Assembly: GCA_947303585.1 (NCBI GenBank) | Contig: CAMYYT010000008.1 | Coordinates: forward strand, 1-42,789 | Origin: an uncultured Pseudomonadota bacterium | Lineage (GTDB): Bacteria > Pseudomonadota > Alphaproteobacteria > Rs-D84 | Direction of reading: 5' to 3' | DNA: 42,789 nt | Shown: positions 8,522-17,131 of the stretch, in pieces | Numbering within the stretch: position 1 is the stretch's first letter | How the letters are laid out: the number at the start of each line of letters is the position of its first letter | Made by a program: the position numbers and the translations under genes | The notes under the pieces: model-generated | Seen by the model: the letters and a program-made list of their open reading frames with translations, nothing else | Databases searched by the model: none | What the model was told of the DNA's origin: nothing

Positions 8522-9121
8522 TTATTTTATTTTCTTTAATTTTTGTGCAAATGTGATTGTGTATTGAAGCGCACTCCATATAGATGCAAACAATGCAGCC
8601 CATAAACCAACAATGCCGATTTTTGGTAATGCGTAAATCAAATAAAATGTTGCGCGGTTTTCTGTGTCTGCTGTGACAGATGCAAATATCGCGAACCACA
8701 ATAAAAATGCTGCGATTGCAATCATTTGCAAGGTTGTTTTGATTTTGCCCATTGAAAAGCGTGCTTTGGGAACTGGCATTTCTATTTTTTGTGTGCCCAA
8801 AAATTCGCGCAATCCACTGATGTATAATTCTCGTGCAATCATAAATATTACTGGAATCACGACAAACCAAACTGGTGTCATTAATGTCAACATAATCAAA
8901 GTATTGCATACGAGTAATTTGTCGCCGATATGGTCTAATACACCACCTAATTTTGAACAGCATTTATATTTTCGTGCCAAATATCCATCAAACCAATCTG
9001 AAATAGCACCCAAAGCAAACAAAATAAATGTCAGCCATGGTCTGTTCATCATAATTGTGAATATTATCGCAAATGCAGTTAATATGCGGAATATAGATAA
9101 AAAGTTAACAAAAAATTTCAT
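8522..9121 (-). CDS. pgsA: CDP-diacylglycerol--glycerol-3-phosphate 3-phosphatidyltransferase
   Basis: 199 aa integral membrane enzyme; the ATG follows AAAGGAG. It makes phosphatidylglycerol phosphate from CDP-diacylglycerol and glycerol 3-phosphate. The CDP-alcohol phosphatidyltransferase signature D-x2-DG-x2-AR-x8-G-x3-D-x3-D is complete, with D42, D45, D63 and D67 as the metal and catalytic aspartates. The ARELYISGLREFLG segment (about 97-110) is typical of PgsA rather than phosphatidylserine or phosphatidylcholine synthases. Several membrane helices are visible. It lies 27 bp downstream of uvrC on the same strand; uvrC-pgsA is a known proteobacterial pairing. Confidence 0.92.
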   Translation of the reverse strand: MKFFVNFLSIFRILTAFAIIFTIMMNRPWLTFILFALGAISDWFDGYLARKYKCCSKLGGVLDHIGDKLLVCNTLIMLTLMTPVWFVVIPVIFMIARELYISGLREFLGTQKIEMPVPKARFSMGKIKTTLQMIAIAAFLLWFAIFASVTADTENRATFYLIYALPKIGIVGLWAALFASIWSALQYTITFAQKLKKIK

Positions 9122-9148
9122 ATTTTTCTCCTTTGCATTATGTGTGTA

Positions 9149-10576
9149 TTATAACACTTCTGAATGAAAATATTTATATATTTTTTCTGCAGCTGATTTA
9201 CCAAGTCCAGGAACACGTAATAAAGATTTCAAATCTGCGTCCATAATTGCATGAACAGAACCAAAATGTTGCAAAAGTTGTTTTTTTCGAATCGGTCCAA
9301 TTCCTTCGATTTCATCTAAAACAGATGCTGTTAATTGTTTTGCGCGTACAGAGCGATGATATGTTATAACGAATCGGTGTGCTTCATCGCGAACATTTCG
9401 TAAAAGTAAAAATAATTGTGAATCTTTGGGAAGATTTCTGTTTTCTGAACCATCTGGCAATATAAAGTGTTCATCACCATTTCGGACTTCACCTTTGGTT
9501 ACGCCTAGAACTGGTATGCGCCCGTTTGAAACATGGTTTGCGATATTCCATTGTGCAGGCCCCCCGTCTACGATAATTAAATCTAGTTGAGGAATGTCTT
9601 TGATAGCGCGATTTACAAATTCTTCCATCATCGCGATGTCGTTCCCGGCACGTGACATATCACGTAATTTAAAGTGCCGATATGAAGATTTTATAAAACC
9701 TTGGTGTCCAAATGCTATCATTGCGCCAACTGGTTGTTTGCCAAATAAATGAGAATTATCAAACACACCAACACAATTTAATTTTAGGTTTAACCAATTT
9801 TCAAGTTCTTGGACGTTTTTGTCCCATTGTAAATTTGGTGTATACGGCAGATTTTGCCGTATACCGCGATTAGTAGTTGTTGTTAATGCGATAATTTTAT
9901 CACGCATGATTGCCGCATTTTCATAATCAGTTTTGTCTGAAAAATCTTTCATCATTTTTGTTAAATCTGCGATGATAGGTTCACTGTCGCCAGTTAAAAT
10001 TCTGCGCGCCAAAGCGACATTTTTATCATAATCTTTTTGTGGTAAACAGCAAGGTGCGCTGCATCGACCTATTTGATATAAAAGACATGGACGAGAGCGA
10101 TTTTTCAAAAAAGTGTCATTACATGTTCGAATTTTGCATACGCGTTGTATCATTTTAATTGTATCGTTTAATGCCAAAACAGACGGATATGGTCCAAAAA
10201 CATCTTTTTTTTGTGATATTTTTCCGCGAAATTTTAAAAGTCTGGGATATTTGTGTTTTGTTAGTGCTAACATAGGATACATTTTTCCGTCAGTTAACAT
10301 TACATTGTATTTTGGTTTAAATGTTTTTATAAGTTTTTGTTCCAAAACCAATGCGTCTTGTTCGTTATTTGTTGTTTCCCATTCTACGCGTCTTACCAAC
10401 GTGCGCATAACTTGTTTATGATTTTCTAGTTTAGAAATATCAACATATTGTCGCAGGCGATTAAGCAGGTTTTTTGCTTTACCTACATATAAAAGATTGC
10501 CGTTCCCATCATACATTTTATATATGCCAGGAGACAGTGGTGCATTTTCTATTAAATCTCTGAATTGAATATTCAT
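9149..10576 (-). CDS. uvrC: UvrABC system protein C, shortened form
   Basis: 475 aa, against about 600 for typical UvrC. UvrC makes both cuts around DNA damage in nucleotide excision repair. The N-terminal GIY-YIG nuclease is intact (GIY 17-19, YVGK 30-33, R40, E79). Four cysteines C152, C164, C172 and C176 have the same 12-8-4 spacing as the Fe-S cluster cysteines reported for E. coli UvrC. A UVR motif lies at about 203-233. The RNase H-like nuclease keeps DNSH (273-276), VDGGP (336-340) and DEAH (397-400). Tandem helix-hairpin-helix motifs fill 420-470. What is missing is about 100 or more residues between the UVR motif and the second nuclease. The gene is otherwise intact, so this looks like a natural short form. 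Confidence 0.93.
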   Translation of the reverse strand: MNIQFRDLIENAPLSPGIYKMYDGNGNLLYVGKAKNLLNRLRQYVDISKLENHKQVMRTLVRRVEWETTNNEQDALVLEQKLIKTFKPKYNVMLTDGKMYPMLALTKHKYPRLLKFRGKISQKKDVFGPYPSVLALNDTIKMIQRVCKIRTCNDTFLKNRSRPCLLYQIGRCSAPCCLPQKDYDKNVALARRILTGDSEPIIADLTKMMKDFSDKTDYENAAIMRDKIIALTTTTNRGIRQNLPYTPNLQWDKNVQELENWLNLKLNCVGVFDNSHLFGKQPVGAMIAFGHQGFIKSSYRHFKLRDMSRAGNDIAMMEEFVNRAIKDIPQLDLIIVDGGPAQWNIANHVSNGRIPVLGVTKGEVRNGDEHFILPDGSENRNLPKDSQLFLLLRNVRDEAHRFVITYHRSVRAKQLTASVLDEIEGIGPIRKKQLLQHFGSVHAIMDADLKSLLRVPGLGKSAAEKIYKYFHSEVL

Positions 10577-10625
10577 AAAATATATGATATTATATAAATA
10601 TGAAAAATCAAATAAGAGGTGTAAA

Positions 10626-11087
10626 ATGAGACAAGAATCAGGTCGTTCAATGATTGAAATGGTTGGCGTGTTGGCTATTATGGGGATGTTGACAGCTGGG
10701 GCCTTTGTTTTAATTTCTTTGGGAATAAACAGACAAAAACAAGCGCGCGTGACTGATGATGTTGTGACTATGGTTTCAGGGGTGCGCAGTTTGCTGGGCG
10801 ATTATGATGATTTTTCGAATATTGATAATACTACGATTTTTGCGGCTATATCTGTAAGTAATAAAAATCCATATGGTGGAAATTATGAATTAGCCGTGGA
10901 TTCTGCTAATCCGCGTCAGTTTGTTGTTCGTATAACTGGTTTGAATAAATCTGATTGTGAAGCGTTGGTCACAAAGGCTTGGACCGATTCGGTTGGATAT
11001 ATTTCTTCGGGACACAAAGAAAGCGGTGCCAGCGGAAACTGTGTTGATGGCGACGCAAATGTTGTGTCTGTTATTTATGGCGAATAA
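10626..11087 (+). CDS. Type IV pilin-like / pseudopilin protein
   Basis: 153 aa from ATG 10626, preceded by AAGAGGT; an in-frame upstream start at 10584 lacks a ribosome-binding site. The N-terminus MRQESG-RSMIEMVGVLAIMGML has the layout of a class III prepilin signal: short basic leader, Gly before the cut, Glu at +5 of the mature protein, then a hydrophobic helix. The first mature residue would be Arg instead of the usual Phe/Met. The mature domain has two cysteines that could form a disulphide loop near the C-terminus, as in many pilins. No prepilin peptidase or pilus assembly gene is in the window. It starts an operon with rluC, an AsmA-like gene and cdaA (gaps 3, 12 and 3 bp). Confidence 0.75.
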   Translation: MRQESGRSMIEMVGVLAIMGMLTAGAFVLISLGINRQKQARVTDDVVTMVSGVRSLLGDYDDFSNIDNTTIFAAISVSNKNPYGGNYELAVDSANPRQFVVRITGLNKSDCEALVTKAWTDSVGYISSGHKESGASGNCVDGDANVVSVIYGE

Positions 11088-11090
11088 TGT

Positions 11091-12053
11091 ATGGCAGAAT
11101 TGGTTACGATTTCTAGTGTAGAATCAGGAACACGTATATTACGGTGGTTTTTACGGCATTACCCTGGGATGTTACAACGTGATTTTTATAAACTTTGTCG
11201 TGGGGGGCAGATAAGAATTAATTCTTCACGATGCAAAGGAACAGAAATTGTTAACGAAGGTGATGTTGTTCGTGTGCCGCCGACTTTGCAGTCTTATCAA
11301 AAAGTAAAGAAAGCAGAAACTGGTGAAAAATATTCGTTGTCTGATTTAGAATGTTTGAGAAAATGTATCATTTATAATGATGCCGATATAGTTGTTTTTA
11401 ATAAACCTGCGGGATTGGCAGTGCAGGGTGGCACAGGGGTAAAAAAGTCTATTGATAAAATGGCGGCTGCGTTATTCCCGTATGATAAAATATCTTTGGT
11501 TCACAGAATTGATAAAGAAACTAGCGGTTTATTGGTAGTTGCGAAAAATCAAAAGGCTGCACAGAGTTTGGCTACTCAGTTTCAAAATAAAACCGCGCAC
11601 AAGGAATATTTGGCTTTGCTGCAAGGTAATGTTTCCCAAAAATCAGGCGTCATAGATAATTATGTTGTCAAAGGTCAAGTTTTTGATGATTTTTCAAAAA
11701 TTCCTGATAATGTTACAGCACAACGGGCGACAACAGAATATAAAGTTTTGGGTGAAGCGACAGGTTTGTTAAGTTGGGTTTTGTTTAAACCCAAGACTGG
11801 CAGAACACATCAATTACGATTGCATAGTGCTTTTTCATTAAAGGCGCCGATTGTTGGGGATGATTTGTATGGTGGAAGACAAAGGTTAAGCGATGATGTG
11901 TTGGGGTCGGTTTTGAATACACAAAAGTTATTTTTATTTGCATACAGGATAACCTTTAGACATCCTGGTAATAACAAAGAAATAACTTTGAGTGCGGAAT
12001 TACCTGACTTTATGCAATCGGTTGTTAATTTTTTGGAATTGCAAATACCATAA
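11091..12053 (+). CDS. rluC: RluA-family 23S rRNA pseudouridine synthase (RluC-like)
   Basis: 320 aa. The first 65 residues form an S4 RNA-binding domain. The RluA-type catalytic domain follows, with FNKPAGLAVQGG (103-114), the active-site motif HRIDKETSG (138-146; D141 catalytic) and GRTHQLRLH. These enzymes turn uridine into pseudouridine in large-subunit rRNA. Assignment to RluC rather than RluD is tentative and rests on overall length and layout. It begins 3 bp after the pilin-like gene without a clear ribosome-binding site, which suggests translational coupling. Confidence 0.85.
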   Translation: MAELVTISSVESGTRILRWFLRHYPGMLQRDFYKLCRGGQIRINSSRCKGTEIVNEGDVVRVPPTLQSYQKVKKAETGEKYSLSDLECLRKCIIYNDADIVVFNKPAGLAVQGGTGVKKSIDKMAAALFPYDKISLVHRIDKETSGLLVVAKNQKAAQSLATQFQNKTAHKEYLALLQGNVSQKSGVIDNYVVKGQVFDDFSKIPDNVTAQRATTEYKVLGEATGLLSWVLFKPKTGRTHQLRLHSAFSLKAPIVGDDLYGGRQRLSDDVLGSVLNTQKLFLFAYRITFRHPGNNKEITLSAELPDFMQSVVNFLELQIP

Positions 12054-12065
12054 AGGTGAAGAAAT

Positions 12066-14156
12066 ATGTTTTGGTATGTTTTTTATAAAAGACACCTTTT
12101 GTTATTAAGAGGCATAGCCTTTTTCTTTATGGGGCTGATTGTAGCTTTTATAATCGCTTTGAATCAAGTAAGCCTTGAATCGTTGCGTGGCAATATTTTA
12201 TCTATGTTGCGAGATACAACTAATATGCCGATAGAGATAGATGGAAAAATATCATGGCGTTTTTCTTTGCGTCCAGAAATAGAATTAAACGATGTTCGTA
12301 TTCCTAATGCAGATTGGGCAAAAAACAAAAGTCTTTTTTGGGCGAAAAAAATAGATGTGAGATTAGATTTGTTGTCTTTGTTTAAGCCTCATCCTGTGGT
12401 TAGGCATATAAAAGTTTATGATGCAGAAATAGCTTTGGAAAAAAATTCCAAAGGGGAAAATTCTATTGTGTATATTGATAAACAACAAATACCGGAAAAT
12501 ACAGAAGGAGAACAGGTGTCAGAAAGACCCTTGTATCCAGTAGAATTGTTGCCGTTTTCTGGTTTAGAAATACATAATGTTTCTGCTGATATTTATGGTA
12601 AACAATATTCTTTGTCTGGTTTTGCTATGCGCAATTATATGCGAGACGGTAATATTGAATACAGCGGTTGGGTGAAACCTTATGAAATAAATTTTCCGTT
12701 TGTGATACAATTTTCTGAGTATAACACAGAAAGAAAAATATATCCGTTGAGAATTGCTTTGGCTACCGGTGGGGAACCGTTGATAGCGGATATTGCATTG
12801 GAAGGTAAAAGCAAGGCTCCAATAGATTTTATCGTTCGTGGTGAAATACCTGATTTAGCAAAATCTAGTCAATGGTTTAATTTTGATATTGGGCAGTTCC
12901 CAAAAATTTCTTTGAATGTTGCTGGTGGGTTAGACAGGAAGAAAATAACATTTAAGAAATCTTCTGTATCTATTTATGGTATTGGTGTGAATTTTTCGGG
13001 GTTATATGATTGGTCAAAAAAAATTCCGGTTGTCAAAGCAAAACTGTCATTGGATGAATTGAATTTGTATAAATCTTTCCCAGAATGGTATGGTGTTGGC
13101 AAAGAGTGGAAACATCCAAATCGGGATTTAAATGTTTTTCATGATATGCCTTTGTTCGGAGAATATTTGTATGATATTGATGCAGATTTAGATTTGTATA
13201 TGAAGCGGTTTGTGGTTTATCGTTCGCTTGATTTGACCGATATGAAAGTCAAAGCGTCTGTTAAAAATCATCATTTGGTTGCTGATGTTAGTACAGGATT
13301 TGCAGATGGTATTATAAACGCTGCTATTGATGCAGATATTGAAAGCGATGGTGTTTATAATGTTCGTGCTGTTGCAGATGGCGAACACATTTATGTTGGT
13401 GGGATTTTGTCAGAAATAAATATAGATGATGTTATTTCTGGATTACCTGTGAATTTGGAATTTTATGTTGAAGCGAATGGTAAAAATATGTCTCAGATAA
13501 TGCAGACGATTACAGGACCGGTAATGGTTTATTCTGTTGACAGGGGATTTGCGCATGCTGATTTGGTAGAATATATGTATGGCGGTGATTTCTTAACAAA
13601 TTTGCGTCATAATGTTGAAGACATTTTCACAGGGAACAAACGAGATATGATTGTAATAGATAGTGCAGTTGCTAATGTGAAATTGCGTGACGGATTGATA
13701 CAAACACAAAATGGCGTGGCAGTTGAGACTCATGTTGTTAATATAAGATTGGCTGGCGATTTAGATTTAGGAAAAGAAACAATACAAATGTCGCTGGCAT
13801 CTGTGCCTGTTCGTGGATTAAAATTATCTTTGTCTGGTAATTTAGTTAACGCGATGGAAATATCGGGGAATTTGGCTGAACCAGATTTTAAAATAAATGG
13901 TGCAGCGGTTGCAGGCAAAGTTGGTTCTGCTGTTGGTATTGGTTTGTTATTGTCGCCGTTAACAGGTGGGTTAAGCATAGCAGGGGGATTAGTTGTTGGT
14001 TTGTTGGCTGGTGATTTAATAGAAAGTTGGTTGGCTGATGATGAACCTTATAAGACAGCGCGCAAAAAAGGAGCTCCAAGAAGACATGGGGATCCGGATT
14101 GGATGAACAAACCGATAAAAGTATTAATACAAGAATTTTTTGAAACAAGGGGATAG
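12066..14156 (+). CDS. AsmA-family envelope protein
   Basis: 696 aa. One N-terminal membrane helix (about 11-32) anchors a large periplasmic body. The beginning has the AsmA pattern: IEIDGKISWRFSLRPEIELNDVRI. The C-terminal region contains the repeating strand pattern GPVMVYSVDRGFAHADLVEYM and ends with an AsmA-type helix-rich glycine segment (about 617-656) and a basic tail. AsmA proteins belong to the repeating beta-groove bridge-like group thought to move phospholipid between membranes; E. coli AsmA was first linked to outer-membrane protein assembly. It overlaps no neighbour and precedes cdaA by 3 bp in the same operon. Confidence 0.82.
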   Translation: MFWYVFYKRHLLLLRGIAFFFMGLIVAFIIALNQVSLESLRGNILSMLRDTTNMPIEIDGKISWRFSLRPEIELNDVRIPNADWAKNKSLFWAKKIDVRLDLLSLFKPHPVVRHIKVYDAEIALEKNSKGENSIVYIDKQQIPENTEGEQVSERPLYPVELLPFSGLEIHNVSADIYGKQYSLSGFAMRNYMRDGNIEYSGWVKPYEINFPFVIQFSEYNTERKIYPLRIALATGGEPLIADIALEGKSKAPIDFIVRGEIPDLAKSSQWFNFDIGQFPKISLNVAGGLDRKKITFKKSSVSIYGIGVNFSGLYDWSKKIPVVKAKLSLDELNLYKSFPEWYGVGKEWKHPNRDLNVFHDMPLFGEYLYDIDADLDLYMKRFVVYRSLDLTDMKVKASVKNHHLVADVSTGFADGIINAAIDADIESDGVYNVRAVADGEHIYVGGILSEINIDDVISGLPVNLEFYVEANGKNMSQIMQTITGPVMVYSVDRGFAHADLVEYMYGGDFLTNLRHNVEDIFTGNKRDMIVIDSAVANVKLRDGLIQTQNGVAVETHVVNIRLAGDLDLGKETIQMSLASVPVRGLKLSLSGNLVNAMEISGNLAEPDFKINGAAVAGKVGSAVGIGLLLSPLTGGLSIAGGLVVGLLAGDLIESWLADDEPYKTARKKGAPRRHGDPDWMNKPIKVLIQEFFETRG

Positions 14157-14159
14157 ACT

Positions 14160-14930
14160 ATGTTAAATTGGTTAAATGTTATTCAAGTTTGTATAATTGC
14201 ATTCGTTGTGTATTTTTTCTATAAAAGTTTTATTAAAAATACTTCATCTGAAAAATTGGTTCGTGGTCTTGTAGGCCTTGGTATTCTTTGGGCGTTGAGT
14301 TTTATATTGCCTTGGATACATCTGCATTTGTTGGGGCGTTTTTTACATTGGATTGCATTGTTTATGTCTATGGGGTTGATAGTAATTTTTCAACCAGAAT
14401 TACGAAAATTTTTGGCTTTGATGGGAAATGTAAAGGGGTTAAAGAATGCAATTTTTGCTTTTAAGCAAATTGAAAATAAGACAAATGATAAACAAAAAGC
14501 AATTGATGAAATCGTCAAAGCAGTGTCCTATATGTCTGAAAAGCATACTGGGGCTTTGATAGTTTTCTTAGATGAAGAAGATATGGGCAGTATTGAAAGA
14601 TATGGCACACAAATAAATGCTATTGTTTCAAGCGAATTATTATTGACGTTGTTTTTTAATAAGACTCCTTTGCATGATGGCGCTGTTTTGGTTATGAATA
14701 ATAAAATTGCTTACGCAGGGGCGATATTGCCGTTGTCTCAAAACCAATTACAGTGGAAATATGGCACAAGACACAGGGCAGCACTTGGTATGACAGAAGT
14801 GTCCAAAGCTACTGTTTTGGTGGTTTCAGAAGAAACTGGTGACATCTCTTTTGCTGAAAAAGGTAATATAAAAAAATATGATGATTTGAAAAAAGTTAAA
14901 AATAAATTGGAAAAATTGTTAATAAAATAA
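14160..14930 (+). CDS. cdaA: Diadenylate cyclase, CdaA type (c-di-AMP synthase)
   Basis: 256 aa. Three N-terminal hydrophobic helices (about 5-21, 37-53, 60-78) are followed by IFQPELRKFLALMG (76-89), a hallmark of CdaA/YbbP. The DAC (DisA_N) domain has the catalytic motifs LHDGA (171-175) and GTRHRAALG (202-210), then TEVSKATVLVVSEETG. Both the DGA and RHR motifs are intact, so an active enzyme making c-di-AMP from two ATP is expected. In Firmicutes cdaA is followed by cdaR and glmM; neither is here. It is instead last in an operon with a pilin-like gene, rluC and an AsmA-like gene. c-di-AMP synthesis is uncommon in Proteobacteria, which makes the gene notable. Confidence 0.9.
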   Translation: MLNWLNVIQVCIIAFVVYFFYKSFIKNTSSEKLVRGLVGLGILWALSFILPWIHLHLLGRFLHWIALFMSMGLIVIFQPELRKFLALMGNVKGLKNAIFAFKQIENKTNDKQKAIDEIVKAVSYMSEKHTGALIVFLDEEDMGSIERYGTQINAIVSSELLLTLFFNKTPLHDGAVLVMNNKIAYAGAILPLSQNQLQWKYGTRHRAALGMTEVSKATVLVVSEETGDISFAEKGNIKKYDDLKKVKNKLEKLLIK

Positions 14931-14989
14931 TTATAAAATATTTTTGTCAATTTTTTGTCTAGGTTTCAAATTGTGTAGATTTGCTCTTG

Positions 14990-15008
14990 CACCGAATCGG
15001 TGTTTTTT
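14990..15008 (+). terminator. Terminator after cdaA
   Basis: CACCG (14990-14994), AAT, CGGTG (14998-15002) and a run of six T. The stem is short, and it ends the four-gene operon 60 bp after cdaA. Confidence 0.6.
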
Positions 15009-15061
15009 GATAAAATCAAGGATAAGGAAAAAAAGTAAATCAAAAAGAACAGGAGCAAATT

Positions 15062-16174
15062 ATGGAATTTTCAGTGTTTCGTCAGGTTTTAATACGTGCG
15101 CTGGGGCATATGCAATCTATCGTTGAAAAACGTGCAACTTTGCCTATATTGGTTAATGTTAAAATAGAAGTGGCAGATGATTTGATTTTGTCTGCGACAA
15201 ATGTAGATTTGGAATTGGTTGAACATGTTGCGGCAGACATCACTTTGTCTGGTAAAACAACTGTACCTGTTCAAATGTTGTATGACATTGTTCGTAAATT
15301 GCCAGATGATGCAGAAATAAGTTTCAAACAATCTGGTGATCAATTAATTGTGTCAAGCGGACGCGCGGTTTTTCACTTACCAACTTTGCCGGCAGAAAAT
15401 TTCCCTGCGATGGCTGGTGGAAATCTAAGCACGAAATTCCAAATGACAACCGGCGATTTGGCTCATTTGATTAATCAAACGAAGTTCGCAATCCCAACAG
15501 ATGATGTTCGTTATCACTTGGGTGGCATATATTTTCATATTAGTGAAGACACTGGTAAATTAACTGCGGTTGCAACAGATGCGCAAAGAATGGCTTTGTG
15601 CGCGATTAAGGCACCGGCAGGGACAAACGGAATGCCTTCTGTGATTATTCCAAGACGCGTTATTGGTGAATTGTCTAAATTATTGGAAGATGCAAATGTT
15701 GACGATGTATTGGTAGAATTGTCTGATACCAAGGCTCGTTTTACTGTTGGGGCTGCCACATTAACCAGTAAATTGGTTGATGCGCAGTATCCAAATTATC
15801 GGGTCGTTATTCCAAAGGGTAATGATAAAATTGCTATTTTGGACAGAAAGCAGTTTGTTAATGCAGTTGATTTGGTTTCGGTTGCAAGTGTTGATAAAAC
15901 TAAGTCTGTTCAATTGGCGTTTTCTATGAATAAATTGGTTATCAATGCATCTAGTCCTGATGCTGGAACTGCTACCCAAGAATTAGATATTGAATATAAT
16001 GGCGACGCAACATTTTCTATTAATTTCAATGTGAAATTCTTGCTTGATGTCGCAGGTCAGGTCGAAGGTGAAAAATTCCAAATGGAAATGCAAGAATCTT
16101 TGTCTCCAACGATTATTAAATCTACGGAAAAGGATACAGATTCGTTGTTTGTGTTGATGCCAATGAGAATGTGA
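15062..16174 (+). CDS. dnaN: DNA polymerase III subunit beta (sliding clamp)
   Basis: 370 aa, normal length. ATG 15062 follows CAGGAG at 7 nt. DnaN forms the dimeric ring that tethers DNA polymerase III. Recognisable segments are the N-terminal VEKRATLPILVNVKIE, TTVPVQMLYDIVRKLPD, FHLPTLPAENFPAM, the second-domain TDDVRYHLGGIYF, ATDAQRMAL and the C-terminal end SLFVLMPMRM. Three repeated clamp domains of about 120 residues are expected. It stands alone between two terminators, not next to dnaA as in many bacteria, and stops with TGA. Confidence 0.96.
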   Translation: MEFSVFRQVLIRALGHMQSIVEKRATLPILVNVKIEVADDLILSATNVDLELVEHVAADITLSGKTTVPVQMLYDIVRKLPDDAEISFKQSGDQLIVSSGRAVFHLPTLPAENFPAMAGGNLSTKFQMTTGDLAHLINQTKFAIPTDDVRYHLGGIYFHISEDTGKLTAVATDAQRMALCAIKAPAGTNGMPSVIIPRRVIGELSKLLEDANVDDVLVELSDTKARFTVGAATLTSKLVDAQYPNYRVVIPKGNDKIAILDRKQFVNAVDLVSVASVDKTKSVQLAFSMNKLVINASSPDAGTATQELDIEYNGDATFSINFNVKFLLDVAGQVEGEKFQMEMQESLSPTIIKSTEKDTDSLFVLMPMRM

Positions 16175-16191
16175 GTTTTGGGAAATATGTA

Positions 16192-16219
16192 AAAAAATCC
16201 GCTGTTTGGCGGATTTTTT
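16192..16219 (+). terminator. dnaN terminator
   Basis: AAAAAATCCGC (16192-16202) pairs with GCGGATTTTTT (16209-16219) around a 6-nt loop. Confidence 0.85.
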
Positions 16220-16282
16220 GTTGCGAATTTTAAAACTTTATTATATTCTTATGTCGGTTAAAAATAACAAGAGGTAAACAAA

Positions 16283-16852
16283 ATGGCATCTTATATTGCA
16301 AACGATATGCGTGTTGGTTGGGTAATTTCTCACAATGGTAAACGTTATTCGGTAACTTCGATTACAAAAGTGAAACCTGGCAAAGGCGGCGCTTTTGTTC
16401 AAGCTGATCTTCGTGATATTGATTCTGGTAACAAAGGTGGCGATCGTTGGCGCGCAGAAGACAAAGTTGAAAAATTGATGGTTGAAGATATTGAATGTCA
16501 ATATTTGTATTCTGACGGCACAGATGCGTTCTTTATGAATTTGTCTGATTACGAACAATTCACAATGCCAAATGAATCTTTGGGTGAACAAATGAAATTC
16601 TTGGCACCTGAAATGATGGTTCGTGCAAATTTTGTCGAAGGGCATCCTGTGTCAATTACTTTGCCAAAGACTGTTGTGGCGACTGTTGAAGAAACAGAAC
16701 CTGCATTAAAGGGTCAAACAGCAACCAGCAGCGGCGGCAAACCAGCAATCTTGGATAATGGTGTTCGCGTTCAAGTTCCTACATTTATTGAACAAGGCGA
16801 AAAGATTGTGGTAAATACTGAAACCCTTGAATACGTAGAACGTGCTAAATAA
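16283..16852 (+). CDS. efp: Translation elongation factor P
   Basis: 189 aa, normal length; ATG preceded by AAGAGGT. EF-P relieves ribosome stalling at polyproline stretches. Domain I has VKPGKGGAFVQADLRDI with the tip lysine K34 that is modified in many bacteria. Domains II-III contain CQYLYSDGTDAFFMNLSDYEQF and the C-terminal DNGVRVQVPTFIEQGEKIVVNT. No modification enzyme (EpmA/EpmB, EarP) is in the window. It is followed directly by two copies of a 118-bp repeat that ends in a terminator-like hairpin. Confidence 0.97.
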   Translation: MASYIANDMRVGWVISHNGKRYSVTSITKVKPGKGGAFVQADLRDIDSGNKGGDRWRAEDKVEKLMVEDIECQYLYSDGTDAFFMNLSDYEQFTMPNESLGEQMKFLAPEMMVRANFVEGHPVSITLPKTVVATVEETEPALKGQTATSSGGKPAILDNGVRVQVPTFIEQGEKIVVNTETLEYVERAK

Positions 16853-16865
16853 ATTATAATAATAA

Positions 16866-16983
16866 ATCTGCTTGTCGTTATCTCGCTCGTGTAACGTTTG
16901 TACACTTCGCTTGATAACGACTTCGCATCTTCATCATTCTAATTTATTTATAACAAGAAGATTAACGGCGCATCTGCGCCGTT
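16866..16983. repeat. 118-bp intergenic repeat, copy 1
   Basis: This copy matches 17010-17127 with one mismatch (T at 16898, C at 17042). It has an outer inverted repeat, GTCGTTATC (16874-16882) with GATAACGAC (16913-16921), with GTGTA/TACAC inside. It ends in a perfect hairpin AACGGCGCA/TGCGCCGTT (16964-16983) that can act as terminator for efp. A diverged relative lies at 40526-40590. Confidence 0.9.
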
Positions 16984-17009
16984 ATAATTTATTTTATAGA
17001 GTTGGTATT

Positions 17010-17127
17010 ATCTGCTTGTCGTTATCTCGCTCGTGTAACGTCTGTACACTTCGCTTGATAACGACTTCGCATCTTCATCATTCTAATTTATTTATAACAA
17101 GAAGATTAACGGCGCATCTGCGCCGTT
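17010..17127. repeat. 118-bp intergenic repeat, copy 2
   Basis: Second direct copy, offset 144 bp from the first with 26 bp between copies. Its terminal hairpin (17108-17127) is followed by GTTTTTAT and ends 5 bp before the stop of the converging aldolase gene. Confidence 0.9.
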
Positions 17128-17131
17128 GTTT

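Noticed and set aside
15009..15021. FNR-like TTGAT...ATCAA upstream of dnaN
   Set aside because: The half-sites are separated by 3 nt, not 4, so it does not fit the consensus.
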